Source of the DNA: Euglena gracilis
Lineage: Eukaryota > Euglenozoa > Euglenophyceae > Euglenales > Euglenaceae
Assembly: GCA_900893395.1 (NCBI GenBank)
Contig: CAAHFI011577194.1
Coordinates: forward strand, 1 to 55,851
Direction: 5' to 3'
Length of the DNA stretch: 55,851 nucleotides
Numbering within the stretch: position 1 is the first letter of the stretch; each line of letters opens with the position of its first letter. The position numbers were made by a program, and so were the translations under genes. The notes beneath the pieces are model-generated. The model was not told where the DNA came from and did not search any database. It saw only the letters and a program-made list of their open reading frames with translations. Positions 33,801 through 49,119 of this stretch are shown here, piece by piece.

Positions 33801-36800
33801 CCAAAGTTAAAAATTGAAATGGGGCTTTGTTGAAGAGGTAAACCATTGAAATTTTGAAAAGATGATGCCCCTAACCGATATTTTGACTTAAAAAAAAGCG
33901 AAGCAAAAAATTATATGATCCCAAGGGGGGTGGGGGGTTTGTAACATTATTATGGTACCCAAAGCATACCACCACCTTTATTTACTTGGAAAATGTGAAA
34001 TAAATGAGTGATAGGCACAAGAAATCCGAAAGCCGCACAAGTGTGCTTTGAAAGTACCCTCCCCCCCCCGATAATATGACAACTTTAACACCTCACCCCT
34101 GAAAATGTGAGGTGGCAAATAACCGTTGCCCCCCCCACACCCAAGGGAAAAGGCACAAAAAAATGGCACCACCAAAATAAAACCAAAGTTAAAAATTGAA
34201 ATGGGGCTTTGTTGAAGAGGTAAACCATTGAAATTTTGAAAAGATGATGCCCCTAACCGATATTTTGACTTAAAAAAAAGCGAAGCAAAAAATTATATGA
34301 TCCCAAGGGGGGTGGGGGGTTTGTAACATTATTATGGTACCCAAAGCATACCACCACCTTTATTTACTTGGAAAATGTGAAATAAATGAGTGATAGGCAC
34401 AAGAAATCCGAAAGCCGCACAAGTGTGCTTTGAAAGTACCCTCCCCCCCCCCGATAATATGACAACTTTAACACCTCACCCCTGAAAATGTGAGGTGGCA
34501 AATAACCGTTGCCCCCCCCACACCCAAGAGGAAAAGGCACAAAAAAATGGCACCACCAAAATAAAACCAAAGTTAAAAATTGAAAATGGGGCTTTGTTGA
34601 AGAGGTAAACCATTGAAATTTTGAAAAGATGATGCCCCTAACCGATATTTTGACTTAAAAAAAAGCGAAGCAAAAAATTATATGATCCCAAGGGGGGTGG
34701 GGGGTTTGTAACATTATTATGGTACCCAAAGCATACCACCACCTTTATTTACTTGGAAAATGTGAAATAAATGAGTGATAGGCACAAGAAATCCGAAAGC
34801 CGCACAAGTGTGCTTTGAAAGTACCCTCCCCCCCCCGATAATATGACAACTTTAACACCTCACCCCTGAAAATGTGAGGTGGCAAATAACCGTTGCCCCC
34901 CCCACACCCAAGAGGAAAAGGCACAAAAAAATGGCACCGCCAAAATAAAACCAAAGTTAAAAATTGAAATGGGGCTTTGTTGAAGAGGTAAACCATTGAA
35001 ATTTTGAAAAGATGATGCCCCTAACCGATATTTTGACTTAAAAAAAAGCGAAGCAAAAAATTATATGATCCCAAGGGGGGTGGGGGGTTTGCAACATTAT
35101 TATGGTACCCAAAGCATACCACCACCTTTATTTACTTGGAAAATGTGAAATAAATGAGTGATAGGCACAAGAAATCCGAAAGCCGCACAAGTGTGCTTTG
35201 AAAGTACCCTCCCCCCCCCGATAATATGACAACTTTAACACCTCACCCCTGAAAATGTGAGGTGGCAAATAACCGTTGCCCCCCCCCACACCCAAGGGAA
35301 AAGGCACAAAAAAATGGCACCACCAAAATAAAACCAAAGTTAAAAATTGAAAATGGGGCTTTGTTGAAGAGGTAAACCATTGAAATTTTGAAAAGATGAT
35401 GCCCCTAACCGATATTTTGACTTAAAAAAAAGCGAAGCAAAAAATTATATGATCCCAAGGGGGGTGGGGGGTTTGTAACATTATTATGGTACCCAAAGCA
35501 TACCACCACCTTTATTTACTTGGAAAATGTGAAATAAATGAGTGATAGGCACAAGAAATCCGAAAGCCGCACAAGTGTGCTTTGAAAGTACCCTCCCCCC
35601 CCCGATAATATGACAACTTTAACACCTCACCCCTGAAAATGTGAGGTGGCAAATAACCGTTGCCCCCCCCACACCCAAGAGGAAAAGGCACAAAAAAATG
35701 GCACCACCAAAATAAAACCAAAGTTAAAAATTGAAAATGGGGCTTTGTTGAAGAGGTAAACCATTGAAATTTTGAAAAGATGATGCCCCTAACCGATATT
35801 TTGACTTAAAAAAAAGCGAAGCAAAAAATTATATGATCCCAAGGGGGGTGGGGGGTTTGTAACATTATTATGGTACCCAAAGCATACCACCACCTTTATT
35901 TACTTGGAAAATGTGAAATAAATGAGTGATAGGCACAAGAAATCCGAAAGCCGCACAAGTGTGCTTTGAAAGTACCCTCCCCCCCCCCGATAATATGACA
36001 ACTTTAACACCTCACCCCTGAAAATGTGAGGTGGCAAATAACCGTTGCCCCCCCCACACCCAAGAGGAAAAGGCACAAAAAAATGGCACCCCAAAATAAA
36101 ACCAAAGTTAAAAATTGAAAATGGGGCTTTGTTGAAGAGGTAAACCATTGAAATTTTGAAAAGATGATGCCCCTAACCGATATTTTGACTTAAAAAAAAG
36201 CGAAGCAAAAAATTATATGATCCCAAGGGGGGTGGGGGGTTTGTAACATTATTATGGTACCCAAAGCATACCACCACCTTTATTTACTTGGAAAATGTGA
36301 AATAAATGAGTGATAGGCACAAGAAATCCGAAAGCCGCACAAGTGTGCTTTGAAAGTACCCTCCCCCCCCCGATAATATGACAACTTTAACACCTCACCC
36401 CTGAAAATGTGAGGTGGCAAATAACCGTTGCCCCCCCCACACCCAAGAGGAAAAGGCACAAAAAAATGGCACCCCAAAATAAAACCAAAGTTAAAAATTG
36501 AAATGGGGCTTTGTTGAAGAGGTAAACCATTGAAATTTTGAAAAGATGATGCCCCTAACCGATATTTTGACTTAAAAAAAAGCGAAGCAAAAAATTATAT
36601 GATCCCAAGGGGGGTGGGGGGTTTGTAACATTATTATGGTACCCAAAGCATACCACCACCTTTATTTACTTGGAAAATGTGAAATAAATGAGTGATAGGC
36701 ACAAGAAATCCGAAAGCCGCACAAGTGTGCTTTGAAAGTACCCTCCCCCCCCCCGATAATATGACAACTTTAACACCTCACCCCTGAAAATGTGAGGTGG

Positions 36801-39800
36801 CAAATAACCGTTGCCCCCCCCCACCCAAGGGAAAAGGCACAAAAAAATGGCACCACCAAAATAAAACCAAAGTTAAAAATTGAAATGGGGCTTTGTTGAA
36901 GAGGTAAACCATTGAAATTTTGAAAAGATGATGCCCCTAACCGATATTTTGACTTAAAAAAAAGCGAAGCAAAAAATTATATGATCCCAAGGGGGGTGGG
37001 GGGTTTGTAACATTATTATGGTACCCAAAGCATACCACCACCTTTATTTACTTGGAAAATGTGAAATAAATGAGTGATAGGCACAAGAAATCCGAAAGCC
37101 GCACAAGTGTGCTTTGAAAGTACCCTCCCCCCCCCGATAATATGACAACTTTAACACCTCACCCCTGAAAATGTGAGGTGGCAAATAACCGTTGCCCCCC
37201 CCACACCCAAGGGAAAAGGCACAAAAAAATGGCACCACCAAAATAAAACCAAAGTTAAAAATTGAAAATGGGGCTTTGTTGAAGAGGTAAACCATTGAAA
37301 TTTTGAAAAGATGATGCCCCTAACCGATATTTTGACTTAAAAAAAAGCGAAGCAAAAAATTATATGATCCCAAGGGGGGTGGGGGGTTTGTAACATTATT
37401 ATGGTACCCAAAGCATACCACCACCTTTATTTACTTGGAAAATGTGAAATAAATGAGTGATAGGCACAAGAAATCCGAAAGCCGCACAAGTGTGCTTTGA
37501 AAGTACCCTCCCCCCCCCCGATAATATGACAACTTTAACACCTCACCCCTGAAAATGTGAGGTGGCAAATAACCGTTGCCCCCCCCACACCCAAGGGAAA
37601 AGGCACAAAAAAATGGCACCACCAAAATAAAACCAAAGTTAAAAATTGAAAATGGGGCTTTGTTGAAGAGGTAAACCATTGAAATTTTGAAAAGATGATG
37701 CCCCTAACCGATATTTTGACTTAAAAAAAAGCGAAGCAAAAAATTATATGATCCCAAGGGGGGTGGGGGGTTTGTAACATTATTATGGTACCCAAAGCAT
37801 ACCACCACCTTTATTTACTTGGAAAATGTGAAATAAATGAGTGATAGGCACAAGAAATCCGAAAGCCGCACAAGTGTGCTTTGAAAGTACCCTCCCCCCC
37901 CCGATAATATGACAACTTTAACACCTCACCCCTGAAAATGTGAGGTGGCAAATAACCGTTGCCCCCCCCACACCCAAGAGGAAAAGGCACAAAAAAATGG
38001 CACCGCCAAAATAAAACCAAAGTTAAAAATTGAAATGGGGCTTTGTTGAAGAGGTAAACCATTGAAATTTTGAAAAGATGATGCCCCTAACCGATATTTT
38101 GACTTAAAAAAAAGCGAAGCAAAAAATTATATGATCCCAAGGGGGGTGGGGGGTTTGTAACATTATTATGGTACCCAAAGCATACCACCACCTTTATTTA
38201 CTTGGAAAATGTGAAATAAATGAGTGATAGGCACAAGAAATCCGAAAGCCGCACAAGTGTGCTTTGAAAGTACCCTCCCCCCCCCGATAATATGACAACT
38301 TTAACACCTCACCCCTGAAAATGTGAGGTGGCAAATAACCGTTGCCCCCCCCACACCCAAGAGGAAAAGGCACAAAAAAATGGCACCACCAAAATAAAAC
38401 CAAAGTTAAAAATTGAAAATGGGGCTTTGTTGAAGAGGTAAACCATTGAAATTTTGAAAAGATGATGCCCCTAACCGATATTTTGACTTAAAAAAAAGCG
38501 AAGCAAAAAATTATATGATCCCAAGGGGGGTGGGGGTTTGCAACATTATTATGGTACCCAAAGCATACCACCACCTTTATTTACTTGGAAAATGTGAAAT
38601 AAATGAGTGATAGGCACAAGAAATCCGAAAGCCGCACAAGTGTGCTTTGAAAGTACCCTCCCCCCCCCCGATAATATGACAACTTTAACACCTCACCCCT
38701 GAAAATGTGAGGTGGCAAATAACCGTTGCCCCCCCCACACCCAAGAGGAAAAGGCACAAAAAAATGGCACCAAAATAAAACCAAAGTTAAAAATTGAAAT
38801 GGGGCTTTGTTGAAGAGGTAAACCATTGAAATTTTGAAAAGATGATGCCCCTAACCGATATTTTGACTTAAAAAAAAGCGAAGCAAAAAATTATATGATC
38901 CCAAGGGGGGTGGGGGGTTTGTAACATTATTATGGTACCCAAAGCATACCACCACCTTTATTTACTTGGAAAATGTGAAATAAATGAGTGATAGGCACAA
39001 GAAATCCGAAAGCCGCACAAGTGTGCTTTGAAAGTACCCTCCCCCCCCCGATAATATGACAACTTTAACACCTCACCCCTGAAAATGTGAGGTGGCAAAT
39101 AACCGTTGCCCCCCCCACACCCAAGAGGAAAAGGCACAAAAAAATGGCACCGCCAAAATAAAACCAAAGTTAAAAATTGAAAATGGGGCTTTGTTGAAGA
39201 GGTAAACCATTGAAATTTTGAAAAGATGATGCCCCTAACCGATATTTTGACTTAAAAAAAAGCGAAGCAAAAAATTATATGATCCCAAGGGGGGTGGGGG
39301 GTTTGTAACATTATTATGGTACCCAAAGCATACCACCACCTTTATTTACTTGGAAAATGTGAAATAAATGAGTGATAGGCACAAGAAATCCGAAAGCCGC
39401 ACAAGTGTGCTTTGAAAGTACCCTCCCCCCCCCGATAATATGACAACTTTAACACCTCACCCCTGAAAATGTGAGGTGGCAAATAACCGTTGCCCCCCCC
39501 CACACCCAAGGGAAAAGGCACAAAAAAATGGCACCACCAAAATAAAACCAAAGTTAAAAATTGAAATGGGGCTTTGTTGAAGAGGTAAACCATTGAAATT
39601 TTGAAAAGATGATGCCCCTAACCGATATTTTGACTTAAAAAAAAGCGAAGCAAAAAATTATATGATCCCAAGGGGGTGGGGGGTTTGTAACATTATTATG
39701 GTACCCAAAGCATACCACCACCTTTATTTACTTGGAAAATGTGAAATAAATGAGTGATAGGCACAAGAAATCCGAAAGCCGCACAAGTGTGCTTTGAAAG

Positions 39801-42800
39801 TACCCTCCCCCCCCCGATAATATGACAACTTTAACACCTCACCCCTGAAAATGTGAGGTGGCAAATAACCGTTGCCCCCCCCACACCCAAGAGGAAAAGG
39901 CACAAAAAAATGGCACCACAAAATAAAACCAAAGTTAAAAATTGAAATGGGGCTTTGTTGAAGAGGTAAACCATTGAAATTTTGAAAAGATGATGCCCCT
40001 AACCGATATTTTGACTTAAAAAAAAGCGAAGCAAAAAATTATATGATCCCAAGGGGGTGGGGGGTTTGTAACATTATTATGGTACCCAAAGCATACCACC
40101 ACCTTTATTTACTTGGAAAATGTGAAATAAATGAGTGATAGGCACAAGAAATCCGAAAGCCGCACAAGTGTGCTTTGAAAGTACCCTCCCCCCCCCGATA
40201 ATATGACAACTTTAACACCTCACCCCTGAAAATGTGAGGTGGCAAATAACCGTTGCCCCCCCCCACACCCAAGGGAAAAGGCACAAAAAAATGGCACCAC
40301 CAAAATAAAACCAAAGTTAAAAATTGAAATGGGGCTTTGTTGAAGAGGTAAACCATTGAAATTTTGAAAAGATGATGCCCCTAACCGATATTTTGACTTA
40401 AAAAAAAGCGAAGCAAAAAATTATATGATCCCAAGGGGGGTGGGGGGTTTGTAACATTATTATGGTACCCAAAGCATACCACCACCTTTATTTACTTGGA
40501 AAATGTGAAATAAATGAGTGATAGGCACAAGAAATCCGAAAGCCGCACAAGTGTGCTTTGAAAGTACCCTCCCCCCCCCCGATAATATGACAACTTTAAC
40601 ACCTCACCCCTGAAAATGTGAGGTGGCAAATAACCGTTGCCCCCCCCACACCCAAGGGAAAAGGCACAAAAAAATGGCACCACCAAAATAAAACCAAAGT
40701 TAAAAATTGAAATGGGGCTTTGTTGAAGAGGTAAACCATTGAAATTTTGAAAAGATGATGCCCCTAACCGATATTTTGACTTAAAAAAAAGCGAAGCAAA
40801 AAATTATATGATCCCAAGGGGGGTGGGGGGTTTGTAACATTATTATGGTACCCAAAGCATACCACCACCTTTATTTACTTGGAAAATGTGAAATAAATGA
40901 GTGATAGGCACAAGAAATCCGAAAGCCGCACAAGTGTGCTTTGAAAGTACCCTCCCCCCCCCGATAATATGACAACTTTAACACCTCACCCCTGAAAATG
41001 TGAGGTGGCAAATAACCGTTGCCCCCCCCACACCCAAGGGAAAAGGCACAAAAAAATGGCACCACCAAAATAAAACCAAAGTTAAAAATTGAAAATGGGG
41101 CTTTGTTGAAGAGGTAAACCATTGAAATTTTGAAAAGATGATGCCCCTAACCGATATTTTGACTTAAAAAAAAGCGAAGCAAAAAATTATATGATCCCAA
41201 GGGGGTGGGGGGTTTGTAACATTATTATGGTACCCAAAGCATACCACCACCTTTATTTACTTGGAAAATGTGAAATAAATGAGTGATAGGCACAAGAAAT
41301 CCGAAAGCCGCACAAGTGTGCTTTGAAAGTACCCTCCCCCCCCCGATAATATGACAACTTTAACACCTCACCCCTGAAAATGTGAGGTGGCAAATAACCG
41401 TTGCCCCCCCCACACCCAAGGGAAAAGGCACAAAAAAATGGCACCACCAAAATAAAACCAAAGTTAAAAATTGAAAATGGGGCTTTGTTGAAGAGGTAAA
41501 CCATTGAAATTTTGAAAAGATGATGCCCCTAACCGATATTTTGACTTAAAAAAAAGCGAAGCAAAAAATTATATGATCCCAAGGGGGGTGGGGGGTTTGT
41601 AACATTATTATGGTACCCAAAGCATACCACCACCTTTATTTACTTGGAAAATGTGAAATAAATGAGTGATAGGCACAAGAAATCCGAAAGCCGCACAAGT
41701 GTGCTTTGAAAGTACCCTCCCCCCCCCGATAATATGACAACTTTAACACCTCACCCCTGAAAATGTGAGGTGGCAAATAACCGTTGCCCCCCCCACACCC
41801 AAGAGGAAAAGGCACAAAAAAATGGCACCGCCAAAATAAAACCAAAGTTAAAAATTGAAATGGGGCTTTGTTGAAGAGGTAAACCATTGAAATTTTGAAA
41901 AGATGATGCCCCTAACCGATATTTTGACTTAAAAAAAAGCGAAGCAAAAAATTATATGATCCCAAGGGGGTGGGGGGTTTGTAACATTATTATGGTACCC
42001 AAAGCATACCACCACCTTTATTTACTTGGAAAATGTGAAATAAATGAGTGATAGGCACAAGAAATCCGAAAGCCGCACAAGTGTGCTTTGAAAGTACCCT
42101 CCCCCCCCCCGATAATATGACAACTTTAACACCTCACCCCTGAAAATGTGAGGTGGCAAATAACCGTTGCCCCCCCCACACCCAAGAGGAAAAGGCACAA
42201 AAAAATGGCACCACCAAAATAAAACCAAAGTTAAAAATTGAAATGGGGCTTTGTTGAAGAGGTAAACCATTGAAATTTTGAAAAGATGATGCCCCTAACC
42301 GATATTTTGACTTAAAAAAAAGCGAAGCAAAAAATTATATGATCCCAAGGGGGGTGGGGGGTTTGTAACATTATTATGGTACCCAAAGCATACCACCACC
42401 TTTATTTACTTGGAAAATGTGAAATAAATGAGTGATAGGCACAAGAAATCCGAAAGCCGCACAAGTGTGCTTTGAAAGTACCCTCCCCCCCCCCGATAAT
42501 ATGACAACTTTAACACCTCACCCCTGAAAATGTGAGGTGGCAAATAACCGTTGCCCCCCCCACACCCAAGAGGAAAAGGCACAAAAAAATGGCACCACCA
42601 AAATAAAACCAAAGTTAAAAATTGAAAATGGGGCTTTGTTGAAGAGGTAAACCATTGAAATTTTGAAAAGATGATGCCCCTAACCGATATTTTGACTTAA
42701 AAAAAAGCGAAGCAAAAAATTATATGATCCCAAGGGGGTGGGGGGTTTGTAACATTATTATGGTACCCAAAGCATACCACCACCTTTATTTACTTGGAAA

Positions 42801-45800
42801 ATGTGAAATAAATGAGTGATAGGCACAAGAAATCCGAAAGCCGCACAAGTGTGCTTTGAAAGTACCCTCCCCCCCCCGATAATATGACAACTTTAACACC
42901 TCACCCCTGAAAATGTGAGGTGGCAAATAACCGTTGCCCCCCCCACACCCAAGAGGAAAAGGCACAAAAAAATGGCACCGCCAAAATAAAACCAAAGTTA
43001 AAAATTGAAATGGGGCTTTGTTGAAGAGGTAAACCATTGAAATTTTGAAAAGATGATGCCCCTAACCGATATTTTGACTTAAAAAAAAGCGAAGCAAAAA
43101 ATTATATGATCCCAAGGGGGGTGGGGGTTTGTAACATTATTATGGTACCCAAAGCATACCACCACCTTTATTTACTTGGAAAATGTGAAATAAATGAGTG
43201 ATAGGCACAAGAAATCCGAAAGCCGCACAAGTGTGCTTTGAAAGTACCCTCCCCCCCCCCGATAATATGACAACTTTAACACCTCACCCCTGAAAATGTG
43301 AGGTGGCAAATAACCGTTGCCCCCCCCACACCCAAGAGGAAAAGGCACAAAAAAATGGCACCGCCAAAATAAAACCAAAGTTAAAAATTGAAATGGGGCT
43401 TTGTTGAAGAGGTAAACCATTGAAATTTTGAAAAGATGATGCCCCTAACCGATATTTTGACTTAAAAAAAAGCGAAGCAAAAAATTATATGATCCCAAGG
43501 GGGGTGGGGGGTTTGCAACATTATTATGGTACCCAAAGCATACCACCACCTTTATTTACTTGGAAAATGTGAAATAAATGAGTGATAGGCACAAGAAATC
43601 CGAAAGCCGCACAAGTGTGCTTTGAAAGTACCCTCCCCCCCCCGATAATATGACAACTTTAACACCTCACCCCTGAAAATGTGAGGTGGCAAATAACCGT
43701 TGCCCCCCCCACACCCAAGAGGAAAAGGCACAAAAAAATGGCACCACCAAAATAAAACCAAAGTTAAAAATTGAAAATGGGGCTTTGTTGAAGAGGTAAA
43801 CCATTGAAATTTTGAAAAGATGATGCCCCTAACCGATATTTTGACTTAAAAAAAAGCGAAGCAAAAAATTATATGATCCCAAGGGGGTGGGGGGTTTGTA
43901 ACATTATTATGGTACCCAAAGCATACCACCACCTTTATTTACTTGGAAAATGTGAAATAAATGAGTGATAGGCACAAGAAATCCGAAAGCCGCACAAGTG
44001 TGCTTTGAAAGTACCCTCCCCCCCCCGATAATATGACAACTTTAACACCTCACCCCTGAAAATGTGAGGTGGCAAATAACCGTTGCCCCCCCCCACACCC
44101 AAGGGAAAAGGCACAAAAAAATGGCACCACCAAAATAAAACCAAAGTTAAAAATTGAAAATGGGGCTTTGTTGAAGAGGTAAACCATTGAAATTTTGAAA
44201 AGATGATGCCCCTAACCGATATTTTGACTTAAAAAAAAGCGAAGCAAAAAATTATATGATCCCAAGGGGGTGGGGGTTTGTAACATTATTATGGTACCCA
44301 AAGCATACCACCACCTTTATTTACTTGGAAAATGTGAAATAAATGAGTGATAGGCACAAGAAATCCGAAAGCCGCACAAGTGTGCTTTGAAAGTACCCTC
44401 CCCCCCCCGATAATATGACAACTTTAACACCTCACCCCCTGAAAATGTGAGGTGGCAAATAACCGTTGCCCCCCCCCACACCCAAGAGGAAAAGGCACAA
44501 AAAAATGGCACCACCAAAATAAAACCAAAGTTAAAAATTGAAATGGGGCTTTGTTGAAGAGGTAAACCATTGAAATTTTGAAAAGATGATGCCCCTAACC
44601 GATATTTTGACTTAAAAAAAAGCGAAGCAAAAAATTATATGATCCCAAGGGGGTGGGGGGTTTGTAACATTATTATGGTACCCAAAGCATACCACCACCT
44701 TTATTTACTTGGAAAATGTGAAATAAATGAGTGATAGGCACAAGAAATCCGAAAGCCGCACAAGTGTGCTTTGAAAGTACCCTCCCCCCCCCCGATAATA
44801 TGACAACTTTAACACCTCACCCCCTGAAAATGTGAGGTGGCAAATAACCGTTGCCCCCCCCACACCCAAGAGGAAAAGGCACAAAAAAATGGCACCGCCA
44901 AAATAAAACCAAAGTTAAAAATTGAAAATGGGGCTTTGTTGAAGAGGTAAACCATTGAAATTTTGAAAAGATGATGCCCCTAACCGATATTTTGACTTAA
45001 AAAAAAGCGAAGCAAAAAATTATATGATCCCAAGGGGGTGGGGGGTTTGCAACATTATTATGGTACCCAAAGCATACCACCACCTTTATTTACTTGGAAA
45101 ATGTGAAATAAATGAGTGATAGGCACAAGAAATCCGAAAGCCGCACAAGTGTGCTTTGAAAGTACCCTCCCCCCCCCGATAATATGACAACTTTAACACC
45201 TCACCCCTGAAAATGTGAGGTGGCAAATAACCGTTGCCCCCCCCACACCCAAGAGGAAAAGGCACAAAAAAATGGCACCCAAAATAAAACCAAAGTTAAA
45301 AATTGAAATGGGGCTTTGTTGAAGAGGTAAACCATTGAAATTTTGAAAAGATGATGCCCCTAACCGATATTTTGACTTAAAAAAAAGCGAAGCAAAAAAT
45401 TATATGATCCCAAGGGGGGTGGGGGGTTTGTAACATTATTATGGTACCCAAAGCATACCACCACCTTTATTTACTTGGAAAATGTGAAATAAATGAGTGA
45501 TAGGCACAAGAAATCCGAAAGCCGCACAAGTGTGCTTTGAAAGTACCCTCCCCCCCCCCGATAATATGACAACTTTAACACCTCACCCCTGAAAATGTGA
45601 GGTGGCAAATAACCGTTGCCCCCCCCACACCCAAGAGGAAAAGGCACAAAAAAATGGCACCGCCAAAATAAAACCAAAGTTAAAAATTGAAATGGGGCTT
45701 TGTTGAAGAGGTAAACCATTGAAATTTTGAAAAGATGATGCCCCTAACCGATATTTTGACTTAAAAAAAAGCGAAGCAAAAAATTATATGATCCCAAGGG

Positions 45801-48800
45801 GGGTGGGGGGTTTGTAACATTATTATGGTACCCAAAGCATACCACCACCTTTATTTACTTGGAAAATGTGAAATAAATGAGTGATAGGCACAAGAAATCC
45901 GAAAGCCGCACAAGTGTGCTTTGAAAGTACCCTCCCCCCCCCGATAATATGACAACTTTAACACCTCACCCCTTGAAAATGTGAGGTGGCAAATAACCGT
46001 TGCCCCCCCCACACCCAAGGGAAAAGGCACAAAAAAACGGCACCACCAAAATAAAACCAAAGTTAAAAATTGAAAATGGGGCTTTGTTGAAGAGGTAAAC
46101 CATTGAAATTTTGAAAAGATGATGCCCCTAACCGATATTTTGACTTAAAAAAAAGCGAAGCAAAAAATTATATGATCCCAAGGGGGTGGGGGGTTTGTAA
46201 CATTATTATGGTACCCAAAGCATACCACCACCTTTATTTACTTGGAAAATGTGAAATAAATGAGTGATAGGCACAAGAAATCCGAAAGCCGCACAAGTGT
46301 GCTTTGAAAGTACCCTCCCCCCCCCGATAATATGACAACTTTAACACCTCACCCCTGAAAATGTGAGGTGGCAAATAACCGTTGCCCCCCCCACACCCAA
46401 GAGGAAAAGGCACAAAAAAATGGCACCGCCAAAATAAAACCAAAGTTAAAAATTGAAATGGGGCTTTGTTGAAGAGGTAAACCATTGAAATTTTGAAAAG
46501 ATGATGCCCCTAACCGATATTTTGACTTAAAAAAAAGCGAAGCAAAAAATTATATGATCCCAAGGGGGGTGGGGGGTTTGTAACATTATTATGGTACCCA
46601 AAGCATACCACCACCTTTATTTACTTGGAAAATGTGAAATAAATGAGTGATAGGCACAAGAAATCCGAAAGCCGCACAAGTGTGCTTTGAAAGTACCCTC
46701 CCCCCCCCCGATAATATGACAACTTTAACACCTCACCCCTGAAAATGTGAGGTGGCAAATAACCGTTGCCCCCCCCACACCCAAGGAAAAGGCACAAAAA
46801 AATGGCACCGCCAAAATAAAACCAAAGTTAAAAATTGAAATGGGGCTTTGTTGAAGAGGTAAACCATTGAAATTTTGAAAAGATGATGCCCCTAACCGAT
46901 ATTTTGACTTAAAAAAAAGCGAAGCAAAAAATTATATGATCCCAAGGGGGTGGGGGGTTTGCAACATTATTATGGTACCCAAAGCATACCACCACCTTTA
47001 TTTACTTGGAAAATGTGAAATAAATGAGTGATAGGCACAAGAAATCCGAAAGCCGCACAAGTGTGCTTTGAAAGTACCCTCCCCCCCCCGATAATATGAC
47101 AACTTTAACACCTCACCCCTGAAAATGTGAGGTGGCAAATAACCGTTGCCCCCCCCCACACCCAAGGAAAAGGCACAAAAAAATGGCACCACCAAAATAA
47201 AACCAAAGTTAAAAATTGAAATGGGGCTTTGTTGAAGAGGTAAACCATTGAAATTTTGAAAAGATGATGCCCCTAACCGATATTTTGACTTAAAAAAAAG
47301 CGAAGCAAAAAATTATATGATCCCAAGGGGGGTGGGGGGTTTGTAACATTATTATGGTACCCAAAGCATACCACCACCTTTATTTACTTGGAAAATGTGA
47401 AATAAATGAGTGATAGGCACAAGAAATCCGAAAGCCGCACAAGTGTGCTTTGAAAGTACCCTCCCCCCCCCCGATAATATGACAACTTTAACACCTCACC
47501 CCTGAAAATGTGAGGTGGCAAATAACCGTTGCCCCCCCACACCCAAGGGAAAAGGCACAAAAAAAGGCACCACCAAAATAAAACCAAAGTTAAAAATTGA
47601 AAATGGGGCTTTGTTGAAGAGGTAAACCATTGAAATTTTGAAAAGATGATGCCCCTAACCGATATTTTGACTTAAAAAAAAGCGAAGCAAAAAATTATAT
47701 GATCCCAAGGGGGTGGGGGGTTTGTAACATTATTATGGTACCCAAAGCATACCACCACCTTTATTTACTTGGAAAATGTGAAATAAATGAGTGATAGGCA
47801 CAAGAAATCCGAAAGCCGCACAAGTGTGCTTTGAAAGTACCCTCCCCCCCCCCGATAATATGACAACTTTAACACCTCACCCCTGAAAATGTGAGGTGGC
47901 AAATAACCGTTGCCCCCCCCACACCCAAGAGGAAAAGGCACAAAAAAATGGCACCACCAAAATAAAACCAAAGTTAAAAATTGAAAATGGGGCTTTGTTG
48001 AAGAGGTAAACCATTGAAATTTTGAAAAGATGATGCCCCTAACCGATATTTTGACTTAAAAAAAAGCGAAGCAAAAAATTATATGATCCCAAGGGGGTGG
48101 GGGGTTTGCAACATTATTATGGTACCCAAAGCATACCACCACCTTTATTTACTTGGAAAATGTGAAATAAATGAGTGATAGGCACAAGAAATCCGAAAGC
48201 CGCACAAGTGTGCTTTGAAAGTACCCTCCCCCCCCCGATAATATGACAACTTTAACACCTCACCCCTGAAAATGTGAGGTGGCAAATAACCGTTGCCCCC
48301 CCCACACCCAAGGGAAAAGGCACAAAAAAATGGCACACCAAAATAAAACCAAAGTTAAAAATTGAAAATGGGGCTTTGTTGAAGAGGTAAACCATTGAAA
48401 TTTTGAAAAGATGATGCCCCTAACCGATATTTTGACTTAAAAAAAAGCGAAGCAAAAAATTATATGATCCCAAGGGGGTGGGGGGTTTGTAACATTATTA
48501 TGGTACCCAAAGCATACCACCACCTTTATTTACTTGGAAAATGTGAAATAAATGAGTGATAGGCACAAGAAATCCGAAAGCCGCACAAGTGTGCTTTGAA
48601 AGTACCCTCCCCCCCCCGATAATATGACAACTTTAACACCTCACCCCTTGAAAATGTGAGGTGGCAAATAACCGTTGCCCCCCCACACCCAAGGGAAAAG
48701 GCACAAAAAAATGGCACCACCAAAATAAAACCAAAGTTAAAAATTGAAAATGGGGCTTTGTTGAAGAGGTAAACCATTGAAATTTTGAAAAGATGATGCC

Positions 48801-49119
48801 CCTAACCGATATTTTGACTTAAAAAAAAGCGAAGCAAAAAATTATATGATCCCAAGGGGGGTGGGGGGTTTGTAACATTATTATGGTACCCAAAGCATAC
48901 CACCACCTTTATTTACTTGGAAAATGTGAAATAAATGAGTGATAGGCACAAGAAATCCGAAAGCCGCACAAGTGTGCTTTGAAAGTACCCTCCCCCCCCC
49001 CGATAATATGACAACTTTAACACCTCACCCCTGAAAATGTGAGGTGGCAAATAACCGTTGCCCCCCCCCACACCCAAGAGGAAAAGGCACAAAAAATGGC
49101 ACCGCCAAAATAAAACCAA